From Leucobacter chromiireducens subsp. chromiireducens (lineage in GTDB: Bacteria; Actinomycetota; Actinomycetes; Actinomycetales; Microbacteriaceae), in the NCBI RefSeq assembly GCF_016758255.1, contig NZ_QYAD01000004.1:248001-312000 (forward strand): a DNA stretch of 64,000 nucleotides, written 5' to 3'. Shown piece after piece: positions 9,631 to 17,728 of the stretch. Position numbers and translations under genes: made by a program. Position 1 is the stretch's first letter. Every line of letters begins with the position of its first letter. The notes under the pieces are model-generated. The model saw only the letters and a list, made by a program, of their open reading frames with translations, made no database searches and was not told the DNA's origin.

Positions 9631-9792
9631 GTGACGCTCACCGCCCCCACCGGCCGCCGCTGGACCCGTCCCCGGCCGGCAGAGATCGTGTTCCTCGGAT
9701 TCGGTGCGGCAGTGTTCACGCTCGCCACAGTTGCTGCGGCTACCATCTGCGTCGTGTGCGCATACCCCGCGACGGTCGGTCCACTCAACTAG
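9631..9792 (+). CDS. 53-residue single-pass membrane protein
   Basis: The gene starts with GTG and has a good ribosome site, AAGGAG, seven bases ahead. The product has a basic N-terminus (RRWTRPRP), then one hydrophobic segment of about 25 residues ending in CVVCAYP, and a short tail. The CxxC at the end of the membrane segment could bind a metal or form a disulfide. It ends two bases before the palindromic operator of the next gene on the same strand and may belong with that regulator. The family is not recognised. Confidence 0.6.
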   Translation: MTLTAPTGRRWTRPRPAEIVFLGFGAAVFTLATVAAATICVVCAYPATVGPLN

Positions 9793-9794
9793 TA

Positions 9795-9821
9795 TGCATG
9801 TCAACCTCGGGTTGACATGCA
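9795..9821. promoter_or_regulatory. perfect palindromic operator
   Basis: Arms TGCATGTCAACC and GGTTGACATGCA are exact reverse complements around TCG. The right arm contains the TTGACA -35 element of the next gene. A protein bound here would block transcription. The obvious candidate is the HTH-DUF3887 protein encoded immediately downstream. Confidence 0.75.
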
Positions 9822-9841
9822 CACTTTCTCGACGTTAGCGT
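9812..9841 (+). promoter_or_regulatory. promoter of the HTH-DUF3887 gene, leaderless
   Basis: TTGACA at 9812-9817 and TAGCGT at 9836-9841 with an 18-base spacer. The ATG at 9848 follows after six bases, so transcription should begin at or next to the start codon. Confidence 0.7.
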
Positions 9842-9847
9842 GGGGCC

Positions 9848-10534
9848 ATGTCCGATTCCCCACCCCCGCAGCCCACGCGCGCGCTCTCCCCACTTGCGGA
9901 GGAGGTTGACGCCGCGGTTCTCGCTGCGGCGAGCGCCGATGCCTCGGTGAGCGCGGCGGGGACGACCTCAGCGATCCAAACAGCGAACGCGCTCTCCACT
10001 GCCGCGCACGATTCGCTCGCCTCCCTGGTCGGTGCTGCGCGTCGCTCCGGCGTGTCCTGGCAGGTCATCGGCGATGCCCTCGGCGTGAGTCGGCAGGCCG
10101 CGTTCAAGCGATTCGGCTCCGCGGGTGAGCCGCCAACGGAAGGAAGCACTATGGCTGATCAGTCCATCGACCTCTCGGCTCGCACACGGGAGGTCTTCGA
10201 GCGATTGAGCGCGGGCGACTACGAGGCAGTTCGAGCAACGATGACGTACAGCTGTGCGCGGACGCTCACCAAGCGGAAGGTGATGAGCGTGTGGGATCAG
10301 GTGGTGCGCGACACGGGCAAGCTGGAGTCCTGCGACGAGCTCACGGTCCGCACTCCGGACGGCACGAACGCGCTCACCAAGTTCGCGGGCAGACTTCTCA
10401 GCAACGGAGCGATCGTCCAGACCACGCTGCGACACGAGGCGGGAGACTGGATCGGACGCGTCGCCTACAACGGCTCCGGGAAGATCACCGGTCTGCTCAT
10501 CGCCCCGGTCGGTGCGGAGGATCTCGCGTTCTAG
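9848..10534 (+). CDS. HTH protein with DUF3887 domain, probable autoregulator
   Basis: 228 residues. Residues 20-65 are a helical Ala-rich region. A helix-turn-helix follows (SWQVIGDALGVSRQAAFKRF, about 70-89). From about residue 105 to the end is a DUF3887-like alpha+beta domain (RTREVFERLSAGDYEAVRAT ... GKITGLLIAP). DUF3887 is a small fold often found on exported proteins, but here there is no signal peptide or membrane segment, so it should act in the cytoplasm as a sensing or dimerising domain. It lies directly behind a perfect palindrome that overlaps its -35. Negative autoregulation is inferred. Confidence 0.7.
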   Translation: MSDSPPPQPTRALSPLAEEVDAAVLAAASADASVSAAGTTSAIQTANALSTAAHDSLASLVGAARRSGVSWQVIGDALGVSRQAAFKRFGSAGEPPTEGSTMADQSIDLSARTREVFERLSAGDYEAVRATMTYSCARTLTKRKVMSVWDQVVRDTGKLESCDELTVRTPDGTNALTKFAGRLLSNGAIVQTTLRHEAGDWIGRVAYNGSGKITGLLIAPVGAEDLAF

Positions 10535-10600
10535 CGATGCAGGTCGAGCGGTGCCGCGAACGAGAAGCTTCGGCCTCTGCGGCACCGCTCGCTGTGTGGG

Positions 10601-10777
10601 CTACTCCCAGGAAGCCGCACCGTTCCCAATGCTGATCTTCACCGTCAGGGTGGTCTCACCCGGTCGCGCGTCGACCGTACCGACGGTGGAACGTCCCTGC
10701 CCCGTGATCACCTCGATGTGCCGCGGCGCCTCGACGATCCCGCGCTCAGAACATGCGTCACTGGGATTCTCCGTTGG
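10601..10777 (-). other. in-frame coding-like tail after the fadD stop, possible gene remnant
   Basis: Immediately after the TAG of the fadD-type gene, in the same frame, an open stretch of 58 codons ends in another TAG. It reads as normal protein (VITGQGRSTVGTVDARPGET ... ISIGNGAASWE) and has neighbour-like codon use. It has no convincing start codon or ribosome site. It may be the 3' end of a gene truncated when the fadD region arrived, or a lost C-terminal domain. The family is not recognised. The rest of the 10535-10777 gap shows nothing else. Confidence 0.35.
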
Positions 10778-12490
10778 CTATGGTGCGGCGAGGAGCAGCT
10801 CCCTGACCTCGCGCCGAAGCACCTTGCCGATCAACGAACGAGGCAGTTCATCGACAACATCTACCCGTTTCGGAACCTTGTATGCAGCGAGCCGCGTACG
10901 GCAGAAATCTCGCACACCCGCCGACGTGACCTCCGCACCACTCCGGATCACTACCGCGGCGGCGACCATCTCAGCCCCGTCCCCACGCGGCAAGGAAACG
11001 ACTGCTGCGTCCGCGATGTCCGGGTGGGAGAGCAGCACTTCTTCCACTTCGGAGGGGGACACGTTGAATCCTCCGGTAATGATCAGTTCTTTCCGGCGGT
11101 CGACTACCGTCACAAAGCCATCCGCCGAAACCGTCACAATGTCTCCGGTGCGCAACCAGCCGTCATGCAGCAGTGTCTCCGCGGTTTCCTCTGGACGCTT
11201 CCAATATCCCTGAAACACCTGCGGACCGCGGATCAAAAGTTCCCCCGGTTGCCCCACACCGACGTCAATGGAGGGATCGTCGGGATCAATCACCCGAATC
11301 TCAGTGCTCGGAAATGGCACCCCCACCGATCCTGGTCGACGTGACGGCCCAGCCGGGTTGCCAAGCGCAACCGGTGACGCCTCGGTCATACCGTAGCCCT
11401 CCACGAGCAGCCCGCCGGTCACCTCTTCCCAGCGCTGCACGGTTGACACGGGCAGTGGCATTGCGCCTGAGATCGCAAACCGCACCGTCGAGAGATCAAT
11501 CTCACCGTGAAGCGCCGCTCGGGCAAGACGGTCGTACATGGGCGGAACACCTGGCAAGAACGTTGGCGGAGAGTGCTTTGCGGCTTTCTTCACAAGCTCC
11601 ACATCAAAAGTGGGAAACAGCACCAATCGAGCGCCGATACTCATGGCGAACGTCAGACACAGCGTCAACCCGTAGGCATGAAACAGCGGCAGCACACCAT
11701 AAAACACCTCGTCACCCTCACGTAGACCGGGGAGCCATTCACGGCCTTGCATCGCATTTGCGCGAAGGTTCGCGTGCGTCAGAATCGCCCCCTTCGGCCT
11801 GCCCGTTGTACCGCTGGTGTACTGCAATACGGCGATGTCATGAAGCTTTGGGGCAGCCACCCGCTTCGGCAGCCGCCTCCCCAGAAGCGACTCCCATGCA
11901 CGCATAGCCTTCGACGCGGGCCGCGCCGTCAGTTTTCTCCGCGCTGCCCGAGCCTTCGGGATCGGCAAACGCAACGCGAGCTGTTGGGCGATGGGCATCG
12001 CCTTCGTCATGTTCACTGTGACGATTCGCCTGGGTCGGACATCTGCCGGCAGTCGATCGATCTTCTCGCTCACCAGGTCCCACACAATGGCCACCTGAGC
12101 CTCGTGGTCCTCAAACTGATGGCGCAGCTCCCGCTCCGTGTACAACGGGTTGTGCTCCACGACAACGGCGCCCAGACGCAGCACCGCATAGAACGCGACA
12201 ACATGCTGGGGGCAGCTGGGAAGTACGAGCGCTACCCGGTCCCCTGGCCCAACTCCGAGCTTCCGCAAGCCGCCCGCCACACGCTCGACCAGTTCGAAGA
12301 GCTCACGGTAGCTGGTGGTCCGCCCAAAGAACTCCAGCGCGACATGATTCGGAAACCTGCGAGCACTCGCTTGCAGGGCCTCTGGCAGAGTTTCCGCGAT
12401 CGGATCAATGTCCGGCCGCACCCCCTCAGCGTAGGACGACAGCCACGGTCGCGTGGGGTCATGCTGAGCTTCGGTACACACTGCCGTCAT
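10778..12490 (-). CDS. long-chain fatty acid-CoA ligase (FadD type)
   Basis: 570 residues. It is an AMP-forming acyl-CoA synthetase: fatty acid + ATP + CoA gives acyl-CoA + AMP + PPi. The AMP-binding P-loop YTSGTTGRPKGA is at about residue 220. EGYGMTEASP is the A5 motif. DGWLRTGDIVTVSADGFVTV and RRKELIITGGFNVSP are the hinge and C-terminal motifs. The catalytic Lys is near the end in SLIGKVLRRE. AGGAGG precedes the ATG. The gene has visibly lower G+C and more A/T-ending codons than its neighbours and sits between a remnant reading frame and a tRNA, which suggests acquisition. The chain-length preference is unknown. Confidence 0.88.
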   Translation of the reverse strand: MTAVCTEAQHDPTRPWLSSYAEGVRPDIDPIAETLPEALQASARRFPNHVALEFFGRTTSYRELFELVERVAGGLRKLGVGPGDRVALVLPSCPQHVVAFYAVLRLGAVVVEHNPLYTERELRHQFEDHEAQVAIVWDLVSEKIDRLPADVRPRRIVTVNMTKAMPIAQQLALRLPIPKARAARRKLTARPASKAMRAWESLLGRRLPKRVAAPKLHDIAVLQYTSGTTGRPKGAILTHANLRANAMQGREWLPGLREGDEVFYGVLPLFHAYGLTLCLTFAMSIGARLVLFPTFDVELVKKAAKHSPPTFLPGVPPMYDRLARAALHGEIDLSTVRFAISGAMPLPVSTVQRWEEVTGGLLVEGYGMTEASPVALGNPAGPSRRPGSVGVPFPSTEIRVIDPDDPSIDVGVGQPGELLIRGPQVFQGYWKRPEETAETLLHDGWLRTGDIVTVSADGFVTVVDRRKELIITGGFNVSPSEVEEVLLSHPDIADAAVVSLPRGDGAEMVAAAVVIRSGAEVTSAGVRDFCRTRLAAYKVPKRVDVVDELPRSLIGKVLRREVRELLLAAP

Positions 12491-12616
12491 ATTGGCGATC
12501 CTCCTACGTCGGTATCCCCCACCCTACGGAGCACCCCATCCCCCAGGACGCATCGACGCCGCCATCCGCGGCGGGCTGAGCGCCACAAGCGAACTCGGAA
12601 ATGAGTCCAAAAACGC

Positions 12617-12653
12617 CGAAAGCCTTCGAATCTCAAAGATTCAAAGGCTTTCG
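12617..12653 (-). terminator. terminator of tRNA-Ala
   Basis: A 17-base stem with one mismatch (CGAAAGCC...GGCTTTCG) lies three bases beyond the tRNA 3' end. On the minus strand it is followed by a GTTTTT run. Confidence 0.8.
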
Positions 12654-12655
12654 TT

Positions 12656-12731
12656 TGGTGGATCTGAGGGGATTCGAACCCCTGACCCCCTGCATGCCAT
12701 GCAGGTGCGCTACCAACTGCGCCACAGACCC
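12656..12731 (-). tRNA. tRNA-Ala(GGC)
   Basis: 76 nucleotides including an encoded CCA. The acceptor stem is GGGTCTG/CAGATCC with one wobble pair, D arm GCGC/GCGC, anticodon stem CCTGC/GCAGG with loop ATGGCAT, and T arm AGGGG-TTCGAAT-CCCCT. The anticodon GGC reads Ala GCC and GCT. The discriminator base is A. Confidence 0.95.
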
Positions 12732-12845
12732 GTGGAAGTCGGAGGAATGCTCCCCCGACAACTCCTCTACTCTACCGCATCGGCCCCCGGGTCACGCAAA
12801 TCAGGCAATCCCGGGCGCGCCATCAGCGCAAACGACTGAGTCGAG

Positions 12846-13250
12846 TTACTCGGCGTCAGTTGCAGCGACCGCGGGTGTCGCGAGCATGTCTGCCACGTCA
12901 ATCACGGGGCAGTCCTGCCACAGCCGCTCGAGCTGGTAGAAGTCGCGCTCCTCCTGATGGAAGACGTGCACGATGAGGTCACCGAAGTCGAGGAGCACCC
13001 ACCGGCCGCTCTCGCGGCCCTCGCGGCGAATTGTGCGCACGCCGGCCTCATTCAGGGCATCCTCGACAGCGTCGGAGATTGCCTGCACATTGCGCTCGAC
13101 CGCCCCGGTGAGCACGAGGAACGCGTCGGCCAGGCCGAAGTGCTCACTCACCTCAAGCGCGACAGGGGCGATCGCGCCCTTGCCGTCCGCAGCCCGGACG
13201 GCAAGTTCGAGATCTGCGCGGAAATCAGTGCGCGTTGCTTGCGTGTTCAG
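12846..13250 (-). CDS. rsfS: ribosome silencing factor RsfS, probable CTG start
   Basis: About 134 residues. RsfS (the Iojap family) binds ribosomal protein L14 and blocks subunit joining. The core is present: ALEVSEHFGLADAFLVLTG, SDAVEDALNE, GRWVLLDFGDLIVHVF and FYQLERLW. The usual family start falls near LNTQATRTDF, but no ATG, GTG or TTG is there in frame. A CTG at 13248-13250 sits seven bases after AAAGGA, so I place the start there. The only in-frame ATG (13307) overlaps the preceding gene and lacks a ribosome site. It is the last gene of the nadD group. The product is certain; the start is not. Confidence 0.85.
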   Translation of the reverse strand: MNTQATRTDFRADLELAVRAADGKGAIAPVALEVSEHFGLADAFLVLTGAVERNVQAISDAVEDALNEAGVRTIRREGRESGRWVLLDFGDLIVHVFHQEERDFYQLERLWQDCPVIDVADMLATPAVAATDAE

Positions 13251-13252
13251 TT

Positions 13253-13262
13253 CAGTTCCTTT
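13253..13262 (-). promoter_or_regulatory. ribosome site that decides a CTG start for rsfS
   Basis: On the minus strand AAAGGAA (13256-13262) lies seven bases ahead of CTG. This is the only well-placed Shine-Dalgarno in the 5' part of the frame. Confidence 0.5.
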
Positions 13263-13290
13263 GATTGTGTGCGCGGCGAAGGGAATGCCC

Positions 13291-14784
13291 TTAGCCGAAC
13301 ATCCCATTGCTTGCGCCCCAAATACCCAGCGCGACAACGGCGAGCAGCAGGCCGCCACCGGTCAACGACAGGATGAGCGGCAGCTTGCTGTGCTCCTTGG
13401 CGGGCTTGGCAACAACAGGGATGGTGGAGTCGACGCGAGCGCTCACTGCGTGCCGTGCAGACACGGGCGCGGGCCCGTGACCGGTGGTCTGCGGATCGTT
13501 CGTCTCCGCGCCGGTGATCGGGTCGATCTCGATCGAGTCATGCAGGCTCGAGTGTCCCCCGGTCTCACCGAGCGACTTCGGCAGCTTCAGCGAGCCGGTC
13601 ACGTACAGATCGCCGGTGCCACCGAGCGGGCCGGTGAGTCCACCGGTCGTCTCCTCAGGCATCGACGGAAGAATCAGCGCGGAAGTGTTGGTTGCCCCAA
13701 CGGCACCTTCCTGCGCCACCGCGCGGGAAATGAGGTCGTCAAAGCCGCCCTGCGCGTCGCCACTCTGCGCAGGCATACTGCGGGTCGCGGGATCGTCAAA
13801 TACCGATCGCCATTCCTCCGGCGGAGCAATGTCGGGGAACGAGTAGCTGGGCTTCGCCGCGACCGGCTCGGGCACAACCTCCTCGGCGACCTCGGCCTCG
13901 GTGACCTCAGCCTCGTGGGCCTCGTCACTGGGCTCCTCCGCTGTGGGTGCCGAAGGCAGGTCGTCGGCGGCCTCAGCCGGAGCAGGATCAGCGAGCAGGG
14001 CACCAGCGGGTGCGGCATTTTCTTCGGCCTCAGCAGCCTCAGTCAGCTCGAGATCAGCCACGTCTGCGGAATCGCTCTCAGCCTCAACCTCGGGCGCGAT
14101 CTCGTCCTCAGCTTCGACCTCTGCACCGCGACGCTGCCACGGGAACCGGCGCTTTGCCTTCGGCTCGGCGGTTGCTTCCTCGGCGTCTTCCGACTCCGAG
14201 GCCTCGGACTCTGAGGGCTGCTCGTCAGCCTCAGGCGCCTCTGCGGGCTCCTCGGCACTGCGCTCTGCTTCTGCCTCGCGCAGCTCGTCCACCGTGAACG
14301 GCTCGGTGGGCGGGGAAATCAGGGAGTCGAAATCCATCTCACCGGTCAGGGGTGCGGCCGGCGCCTCTTCAGCCACCGTCTCCGCAGCCTCGGCCGAAGC
14401 TTCAGGCTCAGCCGACACTTCTGGCTCAGACGCTGCTTCTTCAGCATGCGTCTCATCAGTGTTCTCGTCAGCCGCGGGGTCAGCGTTTGAAGCCGACTCA
14501 TCAACGACCGGAGCAGCGGGCTGCGCGGCCGCACGAGCGGCAAGCGCATCCTCGCGAAGCTGACGCATTTCGCGCCTGCTGCGCGGCGATCCATCCTCGT
14601 TGACCGGAGAGATCTCAATCTCTTCACTCACGGGCGCAGCGACAACATCCTCATCAGGAGCTGTTGCCTCCGGTTCAGCCGGGGCTTCGGCAACCTCTGA
14701 GAGGTCAAGCGCACCGGTCTCGCCCATCTCCCGGAGACGCAGCTCGCGCCGCGTCAACGGTCGTTGTTCGTCGTGTTCACTCAT
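13291..14784 (-). CDS. acidic, disordered protein with C-terminal membrane anchor
   Basis: 497 residues. The N-terminus has a basic motif [14 protein letters not shown], echoed at about residue 70 by [12 protein letters not shown]. Residues 90-330 are dominated by Glu, Ala, Ser and Pro, strongly acidic and surely disordered. The last 30 residues form one hydrophobic segment ([20 protein letters not shown]). It lies between nadD and rsfS, overlapping the nadD stop by eight bases, so it is co-transcribed with both. The protein is probably tail-anchored with the acidic part in the cytoplasm. Function is unknown; similar hypothetical proteins at this spot in Microbacteriaceae are my recollection, not a search. 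Confidence 0.7.
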   Translation of the reverse strand: MSEHDEQRPLTRRELRLREMGETGALDLSEVAEAPAEPEATAPDEDVVAAPVSEEIEISPVNEDGSPRSRREMRQLREDALAARAAAQPAAPVVDESASNADPAADENTDETHAEEAASEPEVSAEPEASAEAAETVAEEAPAAPLTGEMDFDSLISPPTEPFTVDELREAEAERSAEEPAEAPEADEQPSESEASESEDAEEATAEPKAKRRFPWQRRGAEVEAEDEIAPEVEAESDSADVADLELTEAAEAEENAAPAGALLADPAPAEAADDLPSAPTAEEPSDEAHEAEVTEAEVAEEVVPEPVAAKPSYSFPDIAPPEEWRSVFDDPATRSMPAQSGDAQGGFDDLISRAVAQEGAVGATNTSALILPSMPEETTGGLTGPLGGTGDLYVTGSLKLPKSLGETGGHSSLHDSIEIDPITGAETNDPQTTGHGPAPVSARHAVSARVDSTIPVVAKPAKEHSKLPLILSLTGGGLLLAVVALGIWGASNGMFG

Positions 14785-15382
14785 CCTCTGTCGCTTCCTC
14801 GGTGTACAACTCGTGCTTCGCAATGTACTGCACGACACCGTCCGGCACGAGATACCACACCGGATACCCCCTGGCTACCCGCGCTCGGCAATCTGTCGAA
14901 GAGATGGCGAGCGCGGGAACTTCCAACAAGCTTACGTGTTCACCGGATAATCCCGAAAGCGAGAGCTCATGCCCAGGCCGTGAAACTGCAATGAAGTGGG
15001 CAAGTTCCCAGAGCTTGTCCACATCCTTCCAGCTCAGGATCTGCTCGACAGCGTCCGCACCAGAGATGAAGTAGAGCTCCGCGTCCGGCATCTGCTTGCG
15101 CAGGTCCCGCAGCGTATCCACCGTGTAGGTGGGGCCTTCGCGGTCAACGTCCACTCGACTCACCGTGAAGCGAGGGTTTGAGGCCGTCGCGATCACGGTC
15201 ATGAGGTAGCGGTGCTCGCTGGGCGAGACGTTGCTCTTCTGCCAGGGCTCCCCGGTGGGAACGAAAACAACCTCGTCGAGGCCGAAGCTCTGAGCGACTT
15301 CGCTTGCCGCGACGAGGTGTCCGTGATGGATCGGATCGAATGTTCCGCCCATCACCCCGATCCGGCGCTTTGAAGTCACCAT
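14777..15382 (-). CDS. nadD: nicotinate-nucleotide adenylyltransferase
   Basis: 201 residues. It makes deamido-NAD from nicotinate mononucleotide and ATP. The nucleotidyltransferase motif [11 protein letters not shown] is at residues 12-22 and the C-terminal [10 protein letters not shown] is the ISSTxIR motif (Cys-Arg here in place of Ile-Arg). Length is normal. It is followed, overlapping, by the acidic membrane protein and then rsfS, the usual actinobacterial nadD-rsfS grouping. Confidence 0.95.
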   Translation of the reverse strand: MVTSKRRIGVMGGTFDPIHHGHLVAASEVAQSFGLDEVVFVPTGEPWQKSNVSPSEHRYLMTVIATASNPRFTVSRVDVDREGPTYTVDTLRDLRKQMPDAELYFISGADAVEQILSWKDVDKLWELAHFIAVSRPGHELSLSGLSGEHVSLLEVPALAISSTDCRARVARGYPVWYLVPDGVVQYIAKHELYTEEATEDE

Positions 15383-15396
15383 CCGGGTTCGTTCCG

Positions 15397-15606
15397 TTAG
15401 TGCTGCGCTGCGCCGTGGTCGCGCGCGTACGCCTCAGCCTTCGCGGCGTGACGGTTCGCAACGTCACGGAAGGAGAACGTAACGACGCCAAGAACGACGA
15501 AGATCGACAGGGTGATCAGGCCGAAAAAGGGCGCCGGGAACGGCAGCTCGTTGACAACGTGCGAGCCCGCCTCCGAGGCGACGGCGATCGTGGCGAGAAG
15601 TGACAT
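15397..15606 (-). CDS. small single-pass membrane protein, 69 residues
   Basis: A membrane segment of about 22 residues ([19 protein letters not shown]) is followed by a basic then Ala/His-rich tail. The start at 15606 is preceded by AGGGG six bases away; the ATG five codons upstream has no such site. It lies between proA and nadD on the same strand, 14 bases from nadD. Function is unknown; it may simply be part of the same message. Confidence 0.65.
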   Translation of the reverse strand: MSLLATIAVASEAGSHVVNELPFPAPFFGLITLSIFVVLGVVTFSFRDVANRHAAKAEAYARDHGAAQH

Positions 15607-15663
15607 GGAAAACCCCTGCATTCTAGACAGATTGGATACTCGGTCCCAGTGTACCGGGTCCGA

Positions 15664-16917
15664 TTAGCGAATCTGGCCGTTGCCGCGCACCAACCACTTG
15701 GTGCTCGTCAGCTCGGGCAGACCCATGGGGCCGCGCGCGTGCAGCTTCTGGGTCGAGATCCCGACCTCAGCGCCGAAGCCGAACTCGCCGCCATCAGTGA
15801 AACGAGTGGAGGCGTTAACCATCACCACGGCCGAATCGACCTCCGCGAGAAAACGCTCAGCATTGGCGTAATCCTGCGTGACGATGGACTCTGTGTGATG
15901 GCTTGAGTACTGACCGATGTGCGCAATCGCTTCGTCCATCGAGTCGACGATCCGCACACCCATCTCGAGCGCGAGGTGCTCGGTTGCCCAGGTCTCGTCG
16001 TCTGCAGCGGCGATGCCGGGAACGACGTCACGCGAGGCTTCGTCGCCCGCGAGCGTGACACCGGATTCCATGAGTTCACGGGCGAGTCGCGGCAGCATTC
16101 GCTCAGCAGCGACACGGTGAACGAGTAGCGTCTCGGCCGCGTTGCACACGCTCGGACGGTGGGTCTTCGCGTTGTGCACGATCGACGCAGCCATCTCCTC
16201 ATCGGCGGTCGCGTCAACGTAGACGTGCACGATGCCCGAACCCGTCTCGATGACGGGCACGGTCGATTCCTGCACCACGGTCGCGATCAGCCCGGCACTG
16301 CCGCGTGGGATCAGCACGTCGACGTAGCCGCGTGCTCGCATGAGTCGCGCCGCTCCCTCACGGCCGAACTCGTCGATAGTCTGCACGGCGTCGCCGTCGA
16401 GCCCCACGCTCGCGAGCGCGCGCTGGATCAGCACAACGAGCACGCGGTTGCTGTTCTCCGCTGCGGTGCCACCGCGAAGCACGGCGCCATTTCCACTCTT
16501 CAGGGCGAGTGCGGCGATGTCAATCGTCACGTTCGGGCGCGCCTCGTAGATCGCACCCACTACGCCAAACGGGACGCGCACCTGGTTGATGCGGATGCCA
16601 TTGGCGAGCGTGGAGCCGCGCAGCACCTCCCCCACGGGATCCGGCAGCGCGATCACCGAGCGCACGGCCTCCGCAAGCGCGTGGAGTCGCGCCTCGTCAA
16701 GCCGCAGACGATCAAGCAAGCCTTCGCCGATGCCGTTTCGCTCGCCAGCTTCAAGGTCCTTTGCGTTCTCCGCAACAACCTCTGGCACACTGCGCTCCAG
16801 CTCAACCGCAATCGCCTCAAGCGCGGCGTTCTTCTGCGCGGTTGTGACGGTGGCAAGCGACTTCGACGCGACGCGTGCGCGCTCGAGCTTCTGGAGAAAA
16901 AGATCAGCCTGGGACAT
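15664..16917 (-). CDS. proA: gamma-glutamyl phosphate reductase
   Basis: 417 residues. Second step of proline synthesis: NADPH-dependent reduction of glutamyl-5-phosphate to the semialdehyde. The catalytic Cys is in THRPSVCNAAETLL. EARPNVTIDIAALALKSGN and GGEFGFGAEVGISTQKLHARGP are family signatures, the latter split here to stay short. Full length. It lies 28 bases after proB, with which it forms the proline branch. Confidence 0.95.
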   Translation of the reverse strand: MSQADLFLQKLERARVASKSLATVTTAQKNAALEAIAVELERSVPEVVAENAKDLEAGERNGIGEGLLDRLRLDEARLHALAEAVRSVIALPDPVGEVLRGSTLANGIRINQVRVPFGVVGAIYEARPNVTIDIAALALKSGNGAVLRGGTAAENSNRVLVVLIQRALASVGLDGDAVQTIDEFGREGAARLMRARGYVDVLIPRGSAGLIATVVQESTVPVIETGSGIVHVYVDATADEEMAASIVHNAKTHRPSVCNAAETLLVHRVAAERMLPRLARELMESGVTLAGDEASRDVVPGIAAADDETWATEHLALEMGVRIVDSMDEAIAHIGQYSSHHTESIVTQDYANAERFLAEVDSAVVMVNASTRFTDGGEFGFGAEVGISTQKLHARGPMGLPELTSTKWLVRGNGQIR

Positions 16918-16945
16918 GGCCCAAGCTTAGCCGGTTCGAAGCCGC

Positions 16946-17728
16946 CTACGCGGCGTCGGGGCTGCCGTCGAAGCGAGTGCCATGGTCAGCGCCGTCGAGC
17001 ACACCCGCGAAGAGTCGGGTCTCGGTGAGGAGTACGTGCGTGCCTGCGTCGGCGGCCAGGCGTGCAGCCTGCACCTTCGTGGCGGCGCCTCCAGTCCCCC
17101 AGCCCGACTGCGCCGCGCCGATCTCGATTCCTGCCAGCGCGTCGCCGTACGGCACATGCGGAATGCGCGTGGCACCCACCACGTTCGGCGGGGCGGTGTA
17201 CAGGGCGTCGACGTCGGAGAGGAGCACCAGGCGGTCGGCCCCCACGAGTCGGGCAACGAGCGCGGCGAGGCGGTCGTTGTCGCCGAAGCGAATCTCATGG
17301 GTGGCGACCGTATCGTTCTCGTTGATGATTGGCAGGATCCCGAGCTGCAAGAGACGCTCGATCGCTCGCCGAGCATTGCCGCGGTGCGTGGGGTTCTCCA
17401 TGTCGTGCGCCGTGAGCAGCACCTGGCCGGCAATCACATCGTGGCTGCTGAGCGCGCGCTGGTACCGGTTCACCAGGATGTTCTGGCCGACCGCTGCGGC
17501 AGCCTGCTGCGTCGCGAGGTCTTCGGGGCGTTCATCGAGCCGGAGGAACGGTACCCCCGTCGCGATTGCCCCACTCGAGACGAGGATCACCTCGGCGCCT
17601 GCAGCGTGCAGGCGCGCGAGCGAGTTCACCAGGGTAGGAATCTGCGCGGCGTTGTCGCCGCTCACCGATGACGAGCCGACTTTGACGACGACGCGACGGG
17701 CGGCGAGCAGTTCGTCGCCGACGCTCAC
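16946..17728 (-). CDS. proB: glutamate 5-kinase, short form without PUA domain
   Basis: 260 residues, against about 370 for enzymes with a C-terminal PUA domain. Only the amino acid kinase domain is present: [39 protein letters not shown] and [12 protein letters not shown]. It phosphorylates glutamate and normally takes proline feedback; short forms are known. The start codon overlaps the obg stop, so the two are translationally coupled. Confidence 0.94.
   Translation of the reverse strand: MSVGDELLAARRVVVKVGSSSVSGDNAAQIPTLVNSLARLHAAGAEVILVSSGAIATGVPFLRLDERPEDLATQQAAAAVGQNILVNRYQRALSSHDVIAGQVLLTAHDMENPTHRGNARRAIERLLQLGILPIINENDTVATHEIRFGDNDRLAALVARLVGADRLVLLSDVDALYTAPPNVVGATRIPHVPYGDALAGIEIGAAQSGWGTGGAATKVQAARLAADAGTHVLLTETRLFAGVLDGADHGTRFDGSPDAA

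Noticed and set aside
12656-12731. tRNA-Ala as an integration site for the fadD region
   Set aside because: No repeat of the tRNA 3' end and no integrase was seen between 9.6 and 12.7 kb.
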